The notes: a model not told the origin generated them from the sequence alone. A DNA stretch of 64,000 nucleotides from Opisthocomus hoazin (GCF_030867145.1 NC_134439.1:7043379-7107378); one strand, 5' to 3'; positions 1 to 10,993 are shown, numbered from the stretch's first letter. Numbers and translations: made by a program.

Positions 1-574
1 GCGGGTTCCCTGGACCCCCCTCCCCACCTCAGAAGTGAGTGGCAAGTGGGCGGGAGCATCTGCAAACTGCGCTGCGGGATGCCGCACGGCAAGACCGTCT
101 GCACCCCCTGCCCCGCCAGCAGCCGAGCCCCAGGGAGGGCGTTCCGGGCAGGGAACCGTGTCCCTGGCCGCCGAGGGGGCTGCAGGCACAGCCAAGGAAG
201 GGGCTGCAAAGCCCTCTGCAGGACTGCTCCTGTCCAAGGAGTCTGTCAAATGTCCCCCACCGCCCGGCCCTCCCCCTCAGTCCTCACCTCTGGTGTCGTG
301 GGCAGCCTCTGTCAAGGGCCCCCCGAGAGTGGGGCAGTGCCTACTGCATGCCCGAGGAGGTGGCACTTGTCCCTCCAGGAGCCTGTCCCCCTGCCCGGCC
401 TGCAGCACTGCCTGGGTCCAGACACTGGTTAGTGCCAGGCTGTTAATTGGGTGGTGGGTTCCTCCATCTCCACCTTCCTCGCATGATCCAGCCCCATGCT
501 CGTGCCTCTCTGGCAGCCATCTCCTGGCTGAGACAACCCACCTCGCTGCTGTTCTCTAGACACTCAAGGGGCCA
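1..574. other. GC-rich unassigned stretch
   Basis: This stretch is rich in C runs and contains several CpGs (for example around 45-130). Three overlapping plus-strand open frames of 128-174 codons cover it, but GC-rich DNA has few stops. I see no domain, signal peptide, clear splice pattern or repeat family. It could be the edge of a GC-rich exon or promoter lying to the left of the window, or simply low-AT DNA. No gene is claimed. Confidence 0.4.
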
Positions 575-1870
575 AATTGCCTTGGACTACAGGCTGGTCA
601 CCCTCACCTCCATCCCTAGAAAGATGATGGGGCAGCTCAGTCTGGATGTCATCATTAAGCAAGTGGAGTAAAATAAGGTCAACAGGAGTAGTCAACATGG
701 ATTCGCCAAGGGGAAATCACGCTTGACCAATCTGATAGCTTTCTGTGATGGCATGGCCGGGTGGGTAGATGAGGGGAGAGCATTGAATGTTGTCTATCTT
801 GACTTCAGCAAGGCCTTTGACACTGTTTCCCATAACCTCCTAGGGAAGCTCAGGAAGTGTGGACTAGATGAGTGGTCAGTGAGGTGCATTGACAACTGGC
901 TGAATGACAGAGCTCAGAGGGTTGTCATCAGTGGTGCAGAGTCTTGTTGGAGGCCTGCAACTAGTGGGCTTCCCCAGCGGTCAGTACTCAGCCTTGTTCA
1001 ACTTACTTGTCAATGACCTGTATGAAGGGACAGAGTGTACCCTCAGCAAGTTTGCTGATGACACAAAACTCGGAGGAGTGGTGGATACACTAGCAGGCTG
1101 TGTTGCTATTCAGTGAGACCTGGACAGGCTAGAGAGCTTGATGGAGAGGAACCTGATGAAGTTCAACCAGGGCAAGTGCAGGGTCCTGCACCTGAGGAGG
1201 AACAACACCATGCACGAGCACAGGCTTGGGGCTGACCTGCTGGAGTGCAGCTCTGTGGAGGGGGACCTGAGTTTCCTGGTGGATGACAAGTTAACTATGA
1301 GCCAGGGCTCCATTAAGAAGAGTGTGGCCAGCAGGTTGAGGGAGGTTCTCCTCCCCCTCTACTCTGCCCTAGTGAGGCCCTATCTGGAGTACTGTGCCCA
1401 GTTCCGGGAGAGAGTTCAGGGGAGGGGTACAAGGATGATGAGGGGACTGGAGCACTGCTCCTATGAGGAAAGGCTGAGGGAGCTGGGCTTGTTTAGCCTG
1501 AAGAAGAGAAAGCTGAGAGGGGATCTTACAAATGCCTATAAATATTTTTATTGTGGGTGTCAAGAGGATGGGGCCAAACTCTTTTCAGTGGTGCCCAGCA
1601 ACAGGACAAGGGGCAATGGGCACAAACTGAAGCATAGGAAGTTCCGTCTGAATATGAGGAAGAACTTCTTCCCTCTGAGGGTGACAGGGCACTGGAACAG
1701 GTTGCCCAGGGAGGCTGTGGATTCTCCTTCTCTAGAGATATTCAAGATCCACCTGGACAAGGTCCTGTGCAGCCTGCTGTAGATGACCCTGCTTCGGCAG
1801 GGGGGTTGGACTAGATGATCCACAGAGGTCCCTTCCAACCCCTAACATTCTGTGATTCTGTGATTCTGTC
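575..1870 (+). mobile_element. CR1 LINE, 5'-truncated, ORF2 C-terminal half and 3' tail
   Basis: The plus strand encodes CR1 reverse transcriptase pieces in broken frames. A fragment near 583-670 (TSIPRKMM) is followed by [16 protein letters not shown] at about 790-840 and the catalytic-loop version FADDTK at 1051-1068. The C-terminal region then runs to a stop near 1782. Between YCAQF (about 1390) and RERVQG the frame lacks about a dozen residues present in the other copies here, so there is a small internal deletion. The 3' end carries two to three ATTCTGTG units (about 1850-1869), the usual avian CR1 terminus. Frameshifts and stops make it inactive. Confidence 0.9.
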
Positions 1871-2029
1871 TGCAATGGTCCTGATGCTCATGAGTAGGCA
1901 AATGAGTCCCAGGTATAGGTGTTACATTCTGTGTTGGAGTAGCTAGGGAACACTTTCCTGCCTCTTGGATCTTCATTTCCTCACCACAGGTGATGTGTAA
2001 GCCGCATGCTTGGTCAAAAAGTGCCTCAA

Positions 2030-2110
2030 ATCATAGAACCATAGAATCATTAAGGTTGGAAAAGACCTCTAAGATCATCAAGTCCAATCACAGAATCACA
2101 GAATCATTAA
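2030..2110 (-). mobile_element. CR1 3'-end fragment
   Basis: Short reverse-oriented CR1 tail: the plus strand shows TCATAGAACCATAGAATCAT, then the conserved AAGGTTGGAAAAGACCTCTAAGATCATCAAGTCCAA, written here only as an indication of the motif order. A second short ACAGAATCACAGAATCATT run follows directly, as if two tails were stacked. Only 3'-terminal bases remain and there is no coding potential. Confidence 0.75.
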
Positions 2111-5100
2111 GGAACGCTGAACTGCTGACTCCTTAACTTACCTTCATCTTCCTAAAACTTCTGTGCAGCTGGGCTGCATCCTTGAATGTTCTCACTGATT
2201 CCTAATGGCAACAACTTGGTGGCTGTGGACTGTTTTGGGGTGCTGGACCTCCAGAATTTCTTTTCTGAACATTTCTGGAGGATGTCAGCCCCTTCAAGTC
2301 AGGGCCTCTTTTGGTTTGCGAAGAAGTAATACCTGGTCTTAGTGTGGCATAAAGGTAGTCTGCTCAGATGCTCAAAGATTTTCTGTTGAGGAAGGACAGC
2401 AGTTTGTTGCATCCAGAATAGGAAGCAGCCAGGTGACCAACCTGAGTGGTGGCAGTTATATAAGGAGTTTAGCACAGGTCTGGAGGGCAGCTGTGTGCTG
2501 CTGCTGGGGGGATAATTGTAGCCACCCCCTTGCCTCTCACATACATGCATGGTCTGAAGTTCTCCAGTGTTCACCCTGTGCTTTCATTTGTGAGTTCACC
2601 CCTGGTAGACAGCACTGCTCAGAAAGGAAGGGAACTGGGCTGTGGAGAGATTGTGGCCATGGGTACAAATCCATGGAAGCATTTGGGATACTATATTTCC
2701 GCTGGTTTCTTAAGCCTGCATGGGTCCAGCAGATTGGAATGTGGAGGGTCCTGGCAGGGAGCAGAAAAGGCCAGCTGCTCCATGATGGGAGGTGAGCTGG
2801 GGGCCAAGTGCAACAGTAAGGTGGGTGGGAGTAGTGACCTCACCAACAATGAGCCAGGATGCTGAGGGGTAAGTGAGAGTCAGGACTGGGTCCAGAGACG
2901 GTGGTCAGGATCAGGCATAGTCAGTAATCACCCAGCAAGTCGGGTAACAGAGGGTACAGACCCTTGCTTCTTGCTTTCTTCACAACAGCTCTTCTCAGCA
3001 AAAGAACTGACCTTGGACTCAGCCAGCTACACTGCTTGACTTAGCCAGCTGAACTCCATAAGGGGCACACACTCCAGGTCTTGAGCATCCACATCCTGTG
3101 GACTGGCATACAGAACAAGCTCTGTATTGTCATGCTACTTCTGTGATCAAGCCCATGTTCGAACTTGTGCCATGCACCCAAATCTATTCTGGTGAGAATA
3201 AGCTTCCAGATGTGCCTCTCTCCCTCGGCTGGGGGCAGAAGGGTATCTGGAGTAGGCTCATTTTCTTTAAGTAGTCCCACTTCTAAATTTTTGGTATCTT
3301 TAGGAGTGAAAGAGTTTCCGTTCAAATGGATAGGAAAAGGGAATGAAGCAGCCCGGAAAAAGTGATTTCCCCTTCTCTTTCCCTTCCAGGCAAGGTTGCT
3401 GGCAGGAGGAAAAACACAGCTGGGAGCAAGCCTTCCAGGGTCTTTCTACAGGTTAAATATATCCTACAGTGGAACAGATCCCACTGAGACTTACTGATCT
3501 GAAAGGGCTTGATGCTCACTGCAGCACATTGCTGCATCTTATCTTAGGGAGGGTCCTCTGCACTGCTCCCCCATGCTCGCCATGCCTTGTTCAAGGACTC
3601 CAGCTTGCAGACAATTACAGACAAAAATGAGGTTTAACAATTACAGGGTTTACTAGTAATCACAGGCCAAAGGAAAGTCTCAGACTAACTCTGGAGACAA
3701 CAAGCAGGCTTTGAAACTTTCACCAAAATCTCTGTAGAGTTCCAGAGCTAGATTAGTCTACGGCCATGACAAGGACTAGCCAAGCTAGAGTAGAGCACCA
3801 AGGCTAAGGGGAGGCCTGGACACTGCAACAAAACTGAAGCCTGGCCACAGATGGGTTGCCTGTAGTTAGATATCAAATATTGCAAGATTAGGGGTGGGCT
3901 TTAGTTTGAGATGAACTTTGGGAAATTCGATTGCCTCAACATAGGTACTTTTTACCAACTGGGATGCTCCAGCCATGCAGACAAACTTGGCAGCTAGCAA
4001 AGCCTTCTGGAGCATCAGCTGAAGGTTGTGGAAATAACCTATAATGCCAAGTATGATGTTAGAAAACCTTATTAGGTGACTAAATCCCTGCCTAAGACAA
4101 CTGAAGCATTGAAACTGCAGAGCCGTGAATGGAAAGATAAGAAGCAGAAGTAGGATAATGGGTAAGACAAGCAACTCTGCAGTTCCGAGACTATCTAATG
4201 GCACTGTGTACAGTTTCTTCCAACACCTCAGCATCAGAGCCAGACCTGAACAATGAAAACTAAAGCATACAATGTGTGGGACTCATCATCCCATCATCTG
4301 GTATTCCAGAGTACATCTCAATTAATCATCTTGAGTCACTGGTCAGAAACAGGAATCTCTGTGCAACAAATCTTTCGACAGTTCTACCTCCAGAGATGAC
4401 TTCACCCTTTGATCCGTAACTGCACTTGAACACTACTTCAGCTGTACTCCTTGTACTCCTACCAGGGCCCTCTTACAGTTCATCACAGACCCAACAGGTC
4501 TTTTGAGATTAACTAGATCACAAGAACTACAGTAGCCTCCAGGGTACTCGAGCAGTAAATGTCACTTATTTCTTCAGCAAAGTTTGAGGAACTTGTTGTA
4601 ATGTCAGAATTTGGTCCTCTTTTTGCAATGTGTAAAAATATTTCAACGTATTTTCCTTCTTAAATGTTCTTGTTATAATGTCATTCCATCTGTGGCCATT
4701 ATTTTTTATACTTCAATAACAATGCACACAAATGTTCATGAAGTAAGAGCGTGCATGGATTTTCAGCAATTAGCTGAGGTTTAAACACGACTAATGGGAG
4801 TTTGAAGGCTGTGGCCTGTTCCAGTCTGTTTTAAGAGGTAAAACACAGCTGCCAAAGTGTAAAATACATGTATAAATACACTCAAAACATAGGCATCTAT
4901 AGAATACAGTTTAGGAAAAGTAAATAATTTTAACGTAAATAATAGTCACACAAAAATAATCAGCTTCTTGCCATTTTGGCTCATATTGAGAAACAAAGTA
5001 ACGGAGAAAATAAATTATAAAGACAAATAGGAAAATTATTTGTGAAGATCTTATTTCAGACTGAAAAATCAGGTTTTGCCCTGTTTTAGTTGTGTCATAT

Positions 5101-5976
5101 TTTGAAAAATCTGCAAAACATATGAGGTGTTTGGGGCTTCTAATGGTAATTTCCCAAATGAAGTAATGCCAAAGGAGATTTGTTATTCCAGCGGGAGAAA
5201 TAAACAGTGGGACAACTGACCTATCTCATGTCAGTTCCAGATGGAGGTTCAGCTTTCAGCAGTACACAGGCAGGCAGTGCAAAGCCACAGCCATCTGGAG
5301 AAGATCTATGCACTGGAAGACCTGATTCAGCTACAGAGCAAAAGCATTTCAAGTCGGGGTGCATCATATTGTTGAGGAAATTTTATGGTATCCCTCGAGG
5401 CAAATTAAACACAAGTTTGTGCAGGATGAAAATATTAGGATGGACATTAATGCACAAAGGATACAAAGAAAATTACAGCAGGAAGGATGTATACATAGAC
5501 AAAGAAGCATGCTGTCAATCCGTTAGGTGTTCACAGTAGTGTAACTGAACATCAGATTTCCTTAGGTATTTTTTTACTTTTCATTTGTACAGGCTATTTT
5601 GGTTGTCCAGAACTAAGACAGCAGTCTGTGGTCAATAGCAAGAGGGAAATCGACTTACTGTATTGTTCATCTCAATTGCTTTGAACACTGAATGTGGGAT
5701 TAATATGTCCAAATATGTGTGCTTACACTGAGTTTATTGTGTGTGCAACAATATTCAATTTAACAAGTAACACCAGGCCCATGGAAGATCACTTTCTTTT
5801 TCCTCAGCCTTGTGTTCTTTTAGCTTCTGGAGGAACTCTTTAATAGAAAGAACCCGCAAAAAAACCCCAAAACACAACAGAACAAAAAATTCCAACACCT
5901 AAAAGTGTGGGGTTTCTGGAAGAACAGAGACATATTGTGAGCAACCCAGACACTCTGAATATGGATTTGATCGGTT
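2111..5976. other. Unassigned intergenic DNA
   Basis: I find no supported gene in this 3.9-kb stretch. Isolated open frames of about 91-122 codons occur on both strands (for example minus 3,866-4,234, with a Leu/Ile-rich hydrophobic stretch), but none has a recognisable motif, splice context or codon signature. The part from about 4,560 to 5,200 is AT-rich. An A/C-rich run (AAAAAAACCCCAAAACACAACAG-like) lies at about 5,857-5,882. Confidence 0.5.
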
Positions 5977-6020
5977 TGTAGCAGCACAGGCTTCAAGCAG
6001 CACAGGCCTCAAGGCCTTTC

Positions 6021-6105
6021 TCAGGCTGGCTGTGGGAAAACAGACATTTCCCGGGCTGGCTGTGGGAAAGACAGTCATTCTCAGGCCAGCTGCAGGTAAA
6101 CAGTC
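6021..6105 (+). repeat. Three 30-bp tandem U3 repeats
   Basis: Three imperfect units repeat at exactly 30-bp spacing: CTGTGGGAAA at 6030-6039, again at 6060-6069, and a decayed CTGCAGGTAAA at 6090-6100. Each is preceded by a CAGGCTGGC-like block and followed by a CAGNCATT-like block. Tandem U3 repeats are a common form of retroviral enhancer. The GTGGGAA core also matches the RBPJ/CSL consensus; any binding is inference. Confidence 0.7.
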
Positions 6106-6255
6106 ATTCTATGAATAATGACCAATCATAGTTTGAGTAGTGCTTATGTAACTGGGGTGTTTTATTGATAGATGTTTTTATGTATAGTGACCAATCATAG
6201 CTGAGTGTTGTACCGAATGTTTATGTATAGTGACTAGTCATAATCGAGTGCTGTC

Positions 6256-6262
6256 TATATAA
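6256..6262 (+). promoter_or_regulatory. LTR TATA box
   Basis: TATATAA lies 16 bases before the AATAAA signal of the same LTR, which is the usual compact U3/R arrangement of retroviruses with a short R region. Confidence 0.7.
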
Positions 6263-6334
6263 TCCAAATTCTCTGCTAATAAAGTTGACTGTTATGGATC
6301 ATATTGGTTGAGTCCTTGATGCCGCCACAACAAA

Positions 6335-6352
6335 TGGCGCCCAAACAGGGAC
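6335..6352 (+). other. Primer binding site, tRNA-Lys type
   Basis: TGGCGCCCAAACAGGGAC begins two bases after the LTR. It differs at one position from the complement of the 3' end of tRNA-Lys(UUU) as I recall it. The change falls at a CpG-type position, as deamination would produce. The PBS fixes the LTR boundary and the plus orientation. Confidence 0.88.
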
Positions 6353-6511
6353 CCTCAGATCGGCACTAGCATCTACGGGTGATTTTTCCAGGAAGACCGA
6401 ACCCTGAGGGAGAGGAAGCCGGCCGAAGGTGAGTGCTGCCCCGGCACTCGGGAGTCGCTAGCGCACCAATCGGGAAATCCTGCCCTGATCAAGCAGGCGT
6501 CCGGGGAGGAG

Positions 6512-7440
6512 ATGGGGTCCGCACTGACAAAGGAAGAGTCAGCAGTAGTTAAGCTCCTCCAACTTATCCTCTTTGTGAGAGGGTTACAATATGACTCGGC
6601 TACCTTGAAGTCTCTGTTGCTGCGGCACAGAGAAAGGACTTAATCCCCTCAGTTAATGCTGCCTTTGAAGTTCAGACATGGGCAGATATAGGAATGAAAC
6701 TGTGGGAAGAAATTAGGATGGGATCCAAGGAAGTGAGCCAACTCTCCACGTTGTGGAGGCTAATACATGACACTTTGAAAGCTGTGATAGCTGAGAGGGA
6801 AGCCGTTTCTTCTGCTTTCACTGCATTAACACCCAAGGGAGGGACCTGCTCTGCGACAAGTCTGCTGTTTCAGGGTCCTAGTATCCCTCTGCCGCCTGTG
6901 AAAGCAGGAGGGGGTCCGAGTCAGCGGCCCGTGGAGGCAGGTCTAGGAGAAGGAGCATGCACGGGGCGACCGCTGGCGCAGGAGTTTCCACCCCCACCGC
7001 CAGAATCGCTGCCACCGCCACCGTGCCGCGGAGAGGGGTGCGCTGAGCTGCCGCCACTGCCCCTTCCAATCGTCCCATCTCCCTGAATCCTATACTGCGG
7101 TATCCTCCACTTCCTCCGCCTACGCCACCATCTTCCGGATCTCCAGTGACTTGTTGCACAGATGAGAAGGTTACGGACACTTCGTTGCCAGAGCCACCAG
7201 TTCCTAACCCATATAACCCGTTTTCTCTTCCAGCCCCACCTTGTGCTGTGCTGTGGGATGGGGGGTTGGGAACCGGGGGAGGGTCGGGGGTACGGTGGAG
7301 AGGGATAGCTAAAGTGGTGTGTGAACTGTAAGTGGGATAACCACAATACCAGTGAGTGCAAAAAATCAGGAAACAGATCAGTTGTTCGACTTGGATGTGT
7401 GGCAGAGAATTGTGGACTCTGTGCATGCAGGTCAGCAACA
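6512..7440 (+). pseudogene. gag remnant: matrix start, proline-rich linker, one CCHC knuckle
   Basis: The leader after the PBS is CpG-rich and carries a plausible splice donor (AAGGTGAG near 6427). The ATG at 6512 gives MGSALTKEES, with Gly2 for myristoylation as in retroviral matrix proteins. The frame stops at about 6,640, and coding sense resumes in another frame at about 6,676-7,083 (motif WADIGMKLWEEI). This leads into a proline-rich linker (FPPPPPESLPPPP). A single zinc knuckle, CVNCKWDNHNTSEC (C-x2-C-x4-H-x4-C), sits at about 7,318-7,360. There is too little sequence between linker and knuckle for a capsid domain, so capsid looks deleted. It is non-functional through stops, frameshifts and deletion. 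Confidence 0.75.
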
Positions 7441-7503
7441 AAAAAGAGCATTAATTAGCTCCTTTTTTTTGAGCTGTTGTTAGCCTGACTCAGAAGTAAT
7501 AGA

Positions 7504-8256
7504 GTGCCCGCAGAATCACCGCGTTTGGTTTATGAAGCGTTAAAAGATGTGTTAGCAGAGAAAAAAGTGGCCAGAGTCATTCAGAAAAGTCCTTTTGTTG
7601 CAAATGTACCACCTGAAGAAAGCCGTGAGCAGGGGCTGGGTCCAACAGACCCTGAACAGGAATCGGGTCTGCCCCCCCTCCGGCTCACTGGAGGATGGGA
7701 TGGTCATCTAGAAAGAAGCAAAAGCGCCATCAAAAAATTTTACAGTGAATTTTGTAAGAAAAAAGTCTTACAACTTAAAATCCCTGAGGAAATCATTACT
7801 TTGAAATTAGTGCATACAGCTTTAAATGCTTTTAAGCCCACAGAAACTATCTTACAAGCGGCTGCTACTCCTCTACCGTTATCTCAAAAGCAAGGACAGA
7901 GAGGCAGTCTTTTGAAATTTAACCCTACATACGACAAAATTCCTAACCCTCTACAAGAAATGTGGGAGGTAAATCTGCCAAAACCTGACGATCCTTTAAA
8001 TCCAGAGAAATGGGAAGTGGGGTGCAAAATCCCGCATCTCGAAAGTGTACGACAGGGTCCCTCTACAGCAATTGGCGTACCCGACCTGAGATCAAAAAAA
8101 GGTGAATTCCAACATAAAACTGCACAGTCCCTCAGACGCAGTACAGCCGCCGCACCAGCAGCCACCGTATCGGACAGGTCAGCAAACCTTACACCTGGTT
8201 GGGCACACGGCCCCTCCCCAGGCAACCGGCGGCGTGGCCTGCACCCCCCTTGCTGA
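7504..8256 (+). pseudogene. Chimeric gag-like open frame (250 codons)
   Basis: The first 70 codons (about 7,504-7,711) are unrecognised. From about 7,712 the DNA and protein align with the gag of the 54-60 kb provirus: KSAIKKFYSEF, then IPEEI, VHTALNAFKPTETILQA, and the later block GPSTAIGVPDLRS-KGEF. Against that copy, two pieces are missing: the middle of matrix, and everything between the PxDPLNPE block and GPSTAI, including the capsid homology region. The frame ends in a GC-rich spacer also present in the other copy. It is an internally deleted retroviral gag, not a host gene. Confidence 0.7.
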
Positions 8257-8712
8257 GCCCAGCGCACTGGCCTGGCCCAGCCTAACCCACAAGTGGCGCA
8301 GCGAGAACCATCTTTCTGACATTCAACGCCTTGGCTGGGAAAAAGTGTGCATAATTCAATTACTGCAGATGGTCTATCTAGATGATGTTGTCACTCTGCT
8401 GAAAGGTGAAAATATTGACATTACGACTGAAGAGTTGTCCCCTCTATTTGCTTTGTTAAAAAGGACTCAGATTTATTATTTTCCCAAAGATCAATGCCAA
8501 AAGCAAAAACTGTTTTACAAAAGGTTTCAGATAAAATTGCAATTGCCTGTACCTCCAGAATTAACGTCAATTTACCAACAAATTTGTATATAATTTATGA
8601 GGTTTTTTGTTTTCCAGCCTTATCCTCTTTTAGGTCGGTGATGTGCTGATGCGCAGAAGTTGAAGACTCTGGAATGGATCTTTTGGTATCATATGGCCAC
8701 GAAAATATTAAC
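8257..8712 (+). pseudogene. Deleted pol scraps (RT connection region)
   Basis: After the GC-rich spacer, the LGWEKVCIIQLLQ block corresponds to 56,804-56,845 of the other copy. The sequence then jumps over almost the whole RT to the ITTEELSPLF block (matching about 57,545-57,575) and KVSDKIA. A second deletion, ending at about 8,713, removes RNase H and the integrase N-terminus. No enzymatic motif remains. Confidence 0.65.
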
Positions 8713-8901
8713 CACTTCTCAGAAATGTAATGATTATGTATGTTAACATGGCATAAATATCTAGTAGGAGTGTCTTTTCGGTACACACATTTGGGTAGAA
8801 CTATTCCCTGTGCGTTCAGTACTGCAGTAAAGAATGCCTGCTTTCTAGAACTCCAAAATTCAGTTTTAGAAAGTTAATTATTTTGCTGCTTTCTAGTAAC
8901 A
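8713..8901 (+). repeat. Second LTR-like segment of element A, 5' end deleted
   Basis: This is co-linear with 58,829-59,009 of the 54-60 kb element: ATGTAATGATTATNTATG, then GGCATAAATATCTAG, then TTCTAGAACTCCAAAATT. It ends TTCTAGTAACA. The purine tract and TG start seen in the other copy are missing because of the pol deletion. See the entry at 58,821 for the reasons to call it LTR-like. Confidence 0.5.
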
Positions 8902-8906
8902 GATTT

Positions 8907-8924
8907 TGGGTACCCAGGTAGGAC
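8907..8924 (+). other. Decayed tRNA-Arg-type PBS
   Basis: TGGGTACCCAGGTAGGAC sits where the other copy has TGGCACCCCAGATGGGAC. Five of 18 positions differ. On its own it would not be called a PBS; the call rests on co-linearity with 59,015-59,032. Confidence 0.4.
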
Positions 8925-9835
8925 CTTGCTCTTGAACATCAATGGGCCGAGGGATTGCAGGACCTCCAGCCGGCACCAAGGGATTCTCAGGGAAAACCTC
9001 TGATCCCCGGACCAAAAAGTTCTGAGCACAGACCATTAATAAGGCAAAGGCATTCTTCCAGTATTGTTTCTTGTTGCTTGCTTGTTAGTCGTAATGAAAG
9101 CTTCAACGTTAGGCTATATCCCTGAGTAGAAGGGAAAACGCCCTTCCTAAAACAGAATTGAAAAGAAAGTACTCTTCCTGAAACTGAAGCTTGGGAATTT
9201 GTCTGTTAAATGTTGAATATTATTGTAAGTCCTGTCTTTGCAATATTTGGATTTATGCTGAAAACCTGGTGTGCCTGTGTGTGTGTGGTCGCGACCATGA
9301 ATGTGTGGTTTTATGTTACAGTGTTTGTATTTCTGTAATCTAATGGATTTGTCTGGACTAAGTAACAGGTTTTGTGTCTTCCGGTTTGGTAAATTCTGCA
9401 GTATTGATTATTTTCTTGTTTTCTTTTTTGTCTTTAGACTCTTGTGTTTGGACTCCGATTTAGCAGGACTGCAAGCATTTGATGCAACAGAGGTTAGATG
9501 TGTTGATGTTTGCAGCTTCGTGCTTTTATATACATTAATTTTAGCTATACAAGGTTAATGAGTCGCTAGGTGATTAATATGGTTAGCCAATACTAAATGT
9601 TAGGGATGTTTGTATATGTGATAAGTATACCTATAACCCAAGTGCAAATTTACTGAGCTCATATTATTGATACACTGTTATTTTGACACCTGACGCGGTG
9701 AGATGCATCCCCTCCAACTGACAATAATGATATGTTATGGTCAGGCGGTGCTTCGGTCCCACCATCCACACAGGAAGAAAATTGGATGCAAGTAAATCAA
9801 TCTACACCCATACATTATGTAACAGATTTACAGAA
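8925..9835 (+). other. Leader-like and env-like tail of the ERV block
   Basis: The first 200 bases parallel 59,033-59,226 (GGACCTTGCTC..., a CCAGCCGGCACCAAGGGATTCTC block, and a donor-like AAGGCAAAGG near 9,042). The rest parallels 59,441-60,180. A short open stretch near 9,690-9,830 encodes NWMQVNQSTPIHYVTDL, with an N-linked sequon, and is conserved in the other copy; it may be a piece of an env surface subunit. No complete frame survives. The CR1 found in the other copy at 59,227 is absent here. Confidence 0.5.
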
Positions 9836-10650
9836 TCACAGAATCACAGAATAGTAGGGGTTGGAAGGGACCTCTGTGGGTCATCTAGTCCAACCCTCCT
9901 GCCGAAGCAGGGTCACCTACAGCAAGCTGCACAGGACCTTGTCCAGGCGGGTCTTGAATACCTCCAGAGAAGGAGACTCCACAACCTCCCTGGGCAGCCT
10001 GTTCCAGTGCTCCGTCACCCTCAGAGGGAAGAAGTTCTTCCTCATGTTCAGACGGAACTTCCTGTGCCTCCGTTTGTGGCCATTGCCCCTTGTCCTGTCA
10101 CTGGGCACCATTGAAAAGAGTCTGGCCCCATCCTCCTGACACCCACCCTTCAGATATTTATAAGCATTTATTAGGTCCCCTCGCAGCCTTCTCTTCTTCA
10201 GGCTGAAGAAGCCCAGCTCCCTCAGCCTCTCCTCGTAGGGGAGATTTTCCAGTCCCCTCATCATCCTTGTAGCCCTCCGCTGGACTCTCTCCAGTAGCTC
10301 TTCATCTTTCTTGAACTGGGGAGCCCAGAACTGGACACAGTACTCCAGATGAGGCCTCACCAGGGCAGTGTAGAGGGGAAGGAGAACCTCCCTCGTCCTG
10401 CTGGCCACAATCTTCTTGATGCACCCCAGGATCCCATTGGCCTTCTTGGCAGCCAGGGCACACTGCTGGCTCATGGTTAACCTGTCTTCCACCAGGACGC
10501 CCAGGTCCCTCTCCGCAGAGCTTCTCTCCAGCAGGTCCGTCCCAAGCCTGTACTGATGCATGGGGTTGTTCCTCCCCAGGTGCAGGACCCTGCATTTGCC
10601 TTTGTTGAACCTCATCAGGTTCCTCTCTGCCCAGCTTTCCAGCCTATCCA
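9836..10650 (-). mobile_element. CR1 LINE inserted in element A
   Basis: Reverse-oriented CR1: the plus strand starts with ACAGAATCACAGAATCACAGAAT and the minus strand encodes a 232-codon uninterrupted C-terminal ORF2 frame (10,615 to 9,917) with [24 protein letters not shown] and [23 protein letters not shown]. It is 5'-truncated, starting within ORF2. It is one of the best-preserved CR1 pieces here, hence relatively young. The ERV sequence continues on both sides (CAGATTT | CAGTATG), showing that CR1 landed in an existing ERV. Confidence 0.92.
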
Positions 10651-10993
10651 GTCAGTATGTACCATTCTCAGGTTAATTTGATCTTTCTTTATACCCAACA
10701 GGTTATGGTATGCACTTCACATCATCTCTATGTCTTCAATTGGCATTTGTGTCCTTATGTCTGTTTTTTAGTATTGTAGTTTGTGTGGGCCTCTAAGAAA
10801 GTGGTAGCAAGCTGAAGGCCAAAATTATGTCAACTCTCATCATCATCAACAACCTCATCAGCTGACCTGGCGTGTAATTTGCCTACGGACTGAACAAAAG
10901 TAGAAACAGATACTCTCGTGCAATTAACTGCCTGATCGGGATAGAAAGTTCCCAGGTACTTATGTCCGAGTACATGACCGTCTGCACAAAACC
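10651..10993 (+). other. ERV tail resuming after CR1
   Basis: Bases 10,651-10,855 match 60,189-60,385 of the other element (CAGTATGTA, TTATGGTATGCACTTCACATC, GTAGTTTGTGTGGGCCTCT, AAGCTGAAGGCC). The match stops after the CATCATCAAC region. In the other copy a purine tract and the 3' LTR come next, whereas here unrelated ERV sequence follows. This is the right-hand junction of the shared block. Confidence 0.6.

Larger units (their letters stand above)
5977..6332 (+). repeat. 5' LTR of element A (356 bp)
   Basis: The segment starts TGTAGCAGC and ends CCACAACA, the TG...CA ends expected of an LTR, and is followed two bases later by a PBS. It contains a TATA box (6256-6262), a polyadenylation signal AATAAA (6278-6283), two ACCAATCATA CCAAT-box motifs (6121-6130 and 6190-6199) with a third decayed copy (6233-6242), and three tandem 30-bp U3 repeats. 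No second copy is visible in the window, so age cannot be estimated from an LTR pair. Confidence 0.85.

Noticed and set aside
3866..4234. 122-codon minus-strand frame with a hydrophobic leucine stretch
   Set aside because: No signal peptide at the start, no family motif, no splice context; plausible by chance.
5207..5539. 110-codon plus-strand frame starting MGQ
   Set aside because: It recalls a gag start but lacks any PBS, LTR or matrix pattern nearby.
6878..7451. Two minus-strand frames of 176 and 187 codons
   Set aside because: They are antisense to the proline-rich gag linker; low complexity and no motif.
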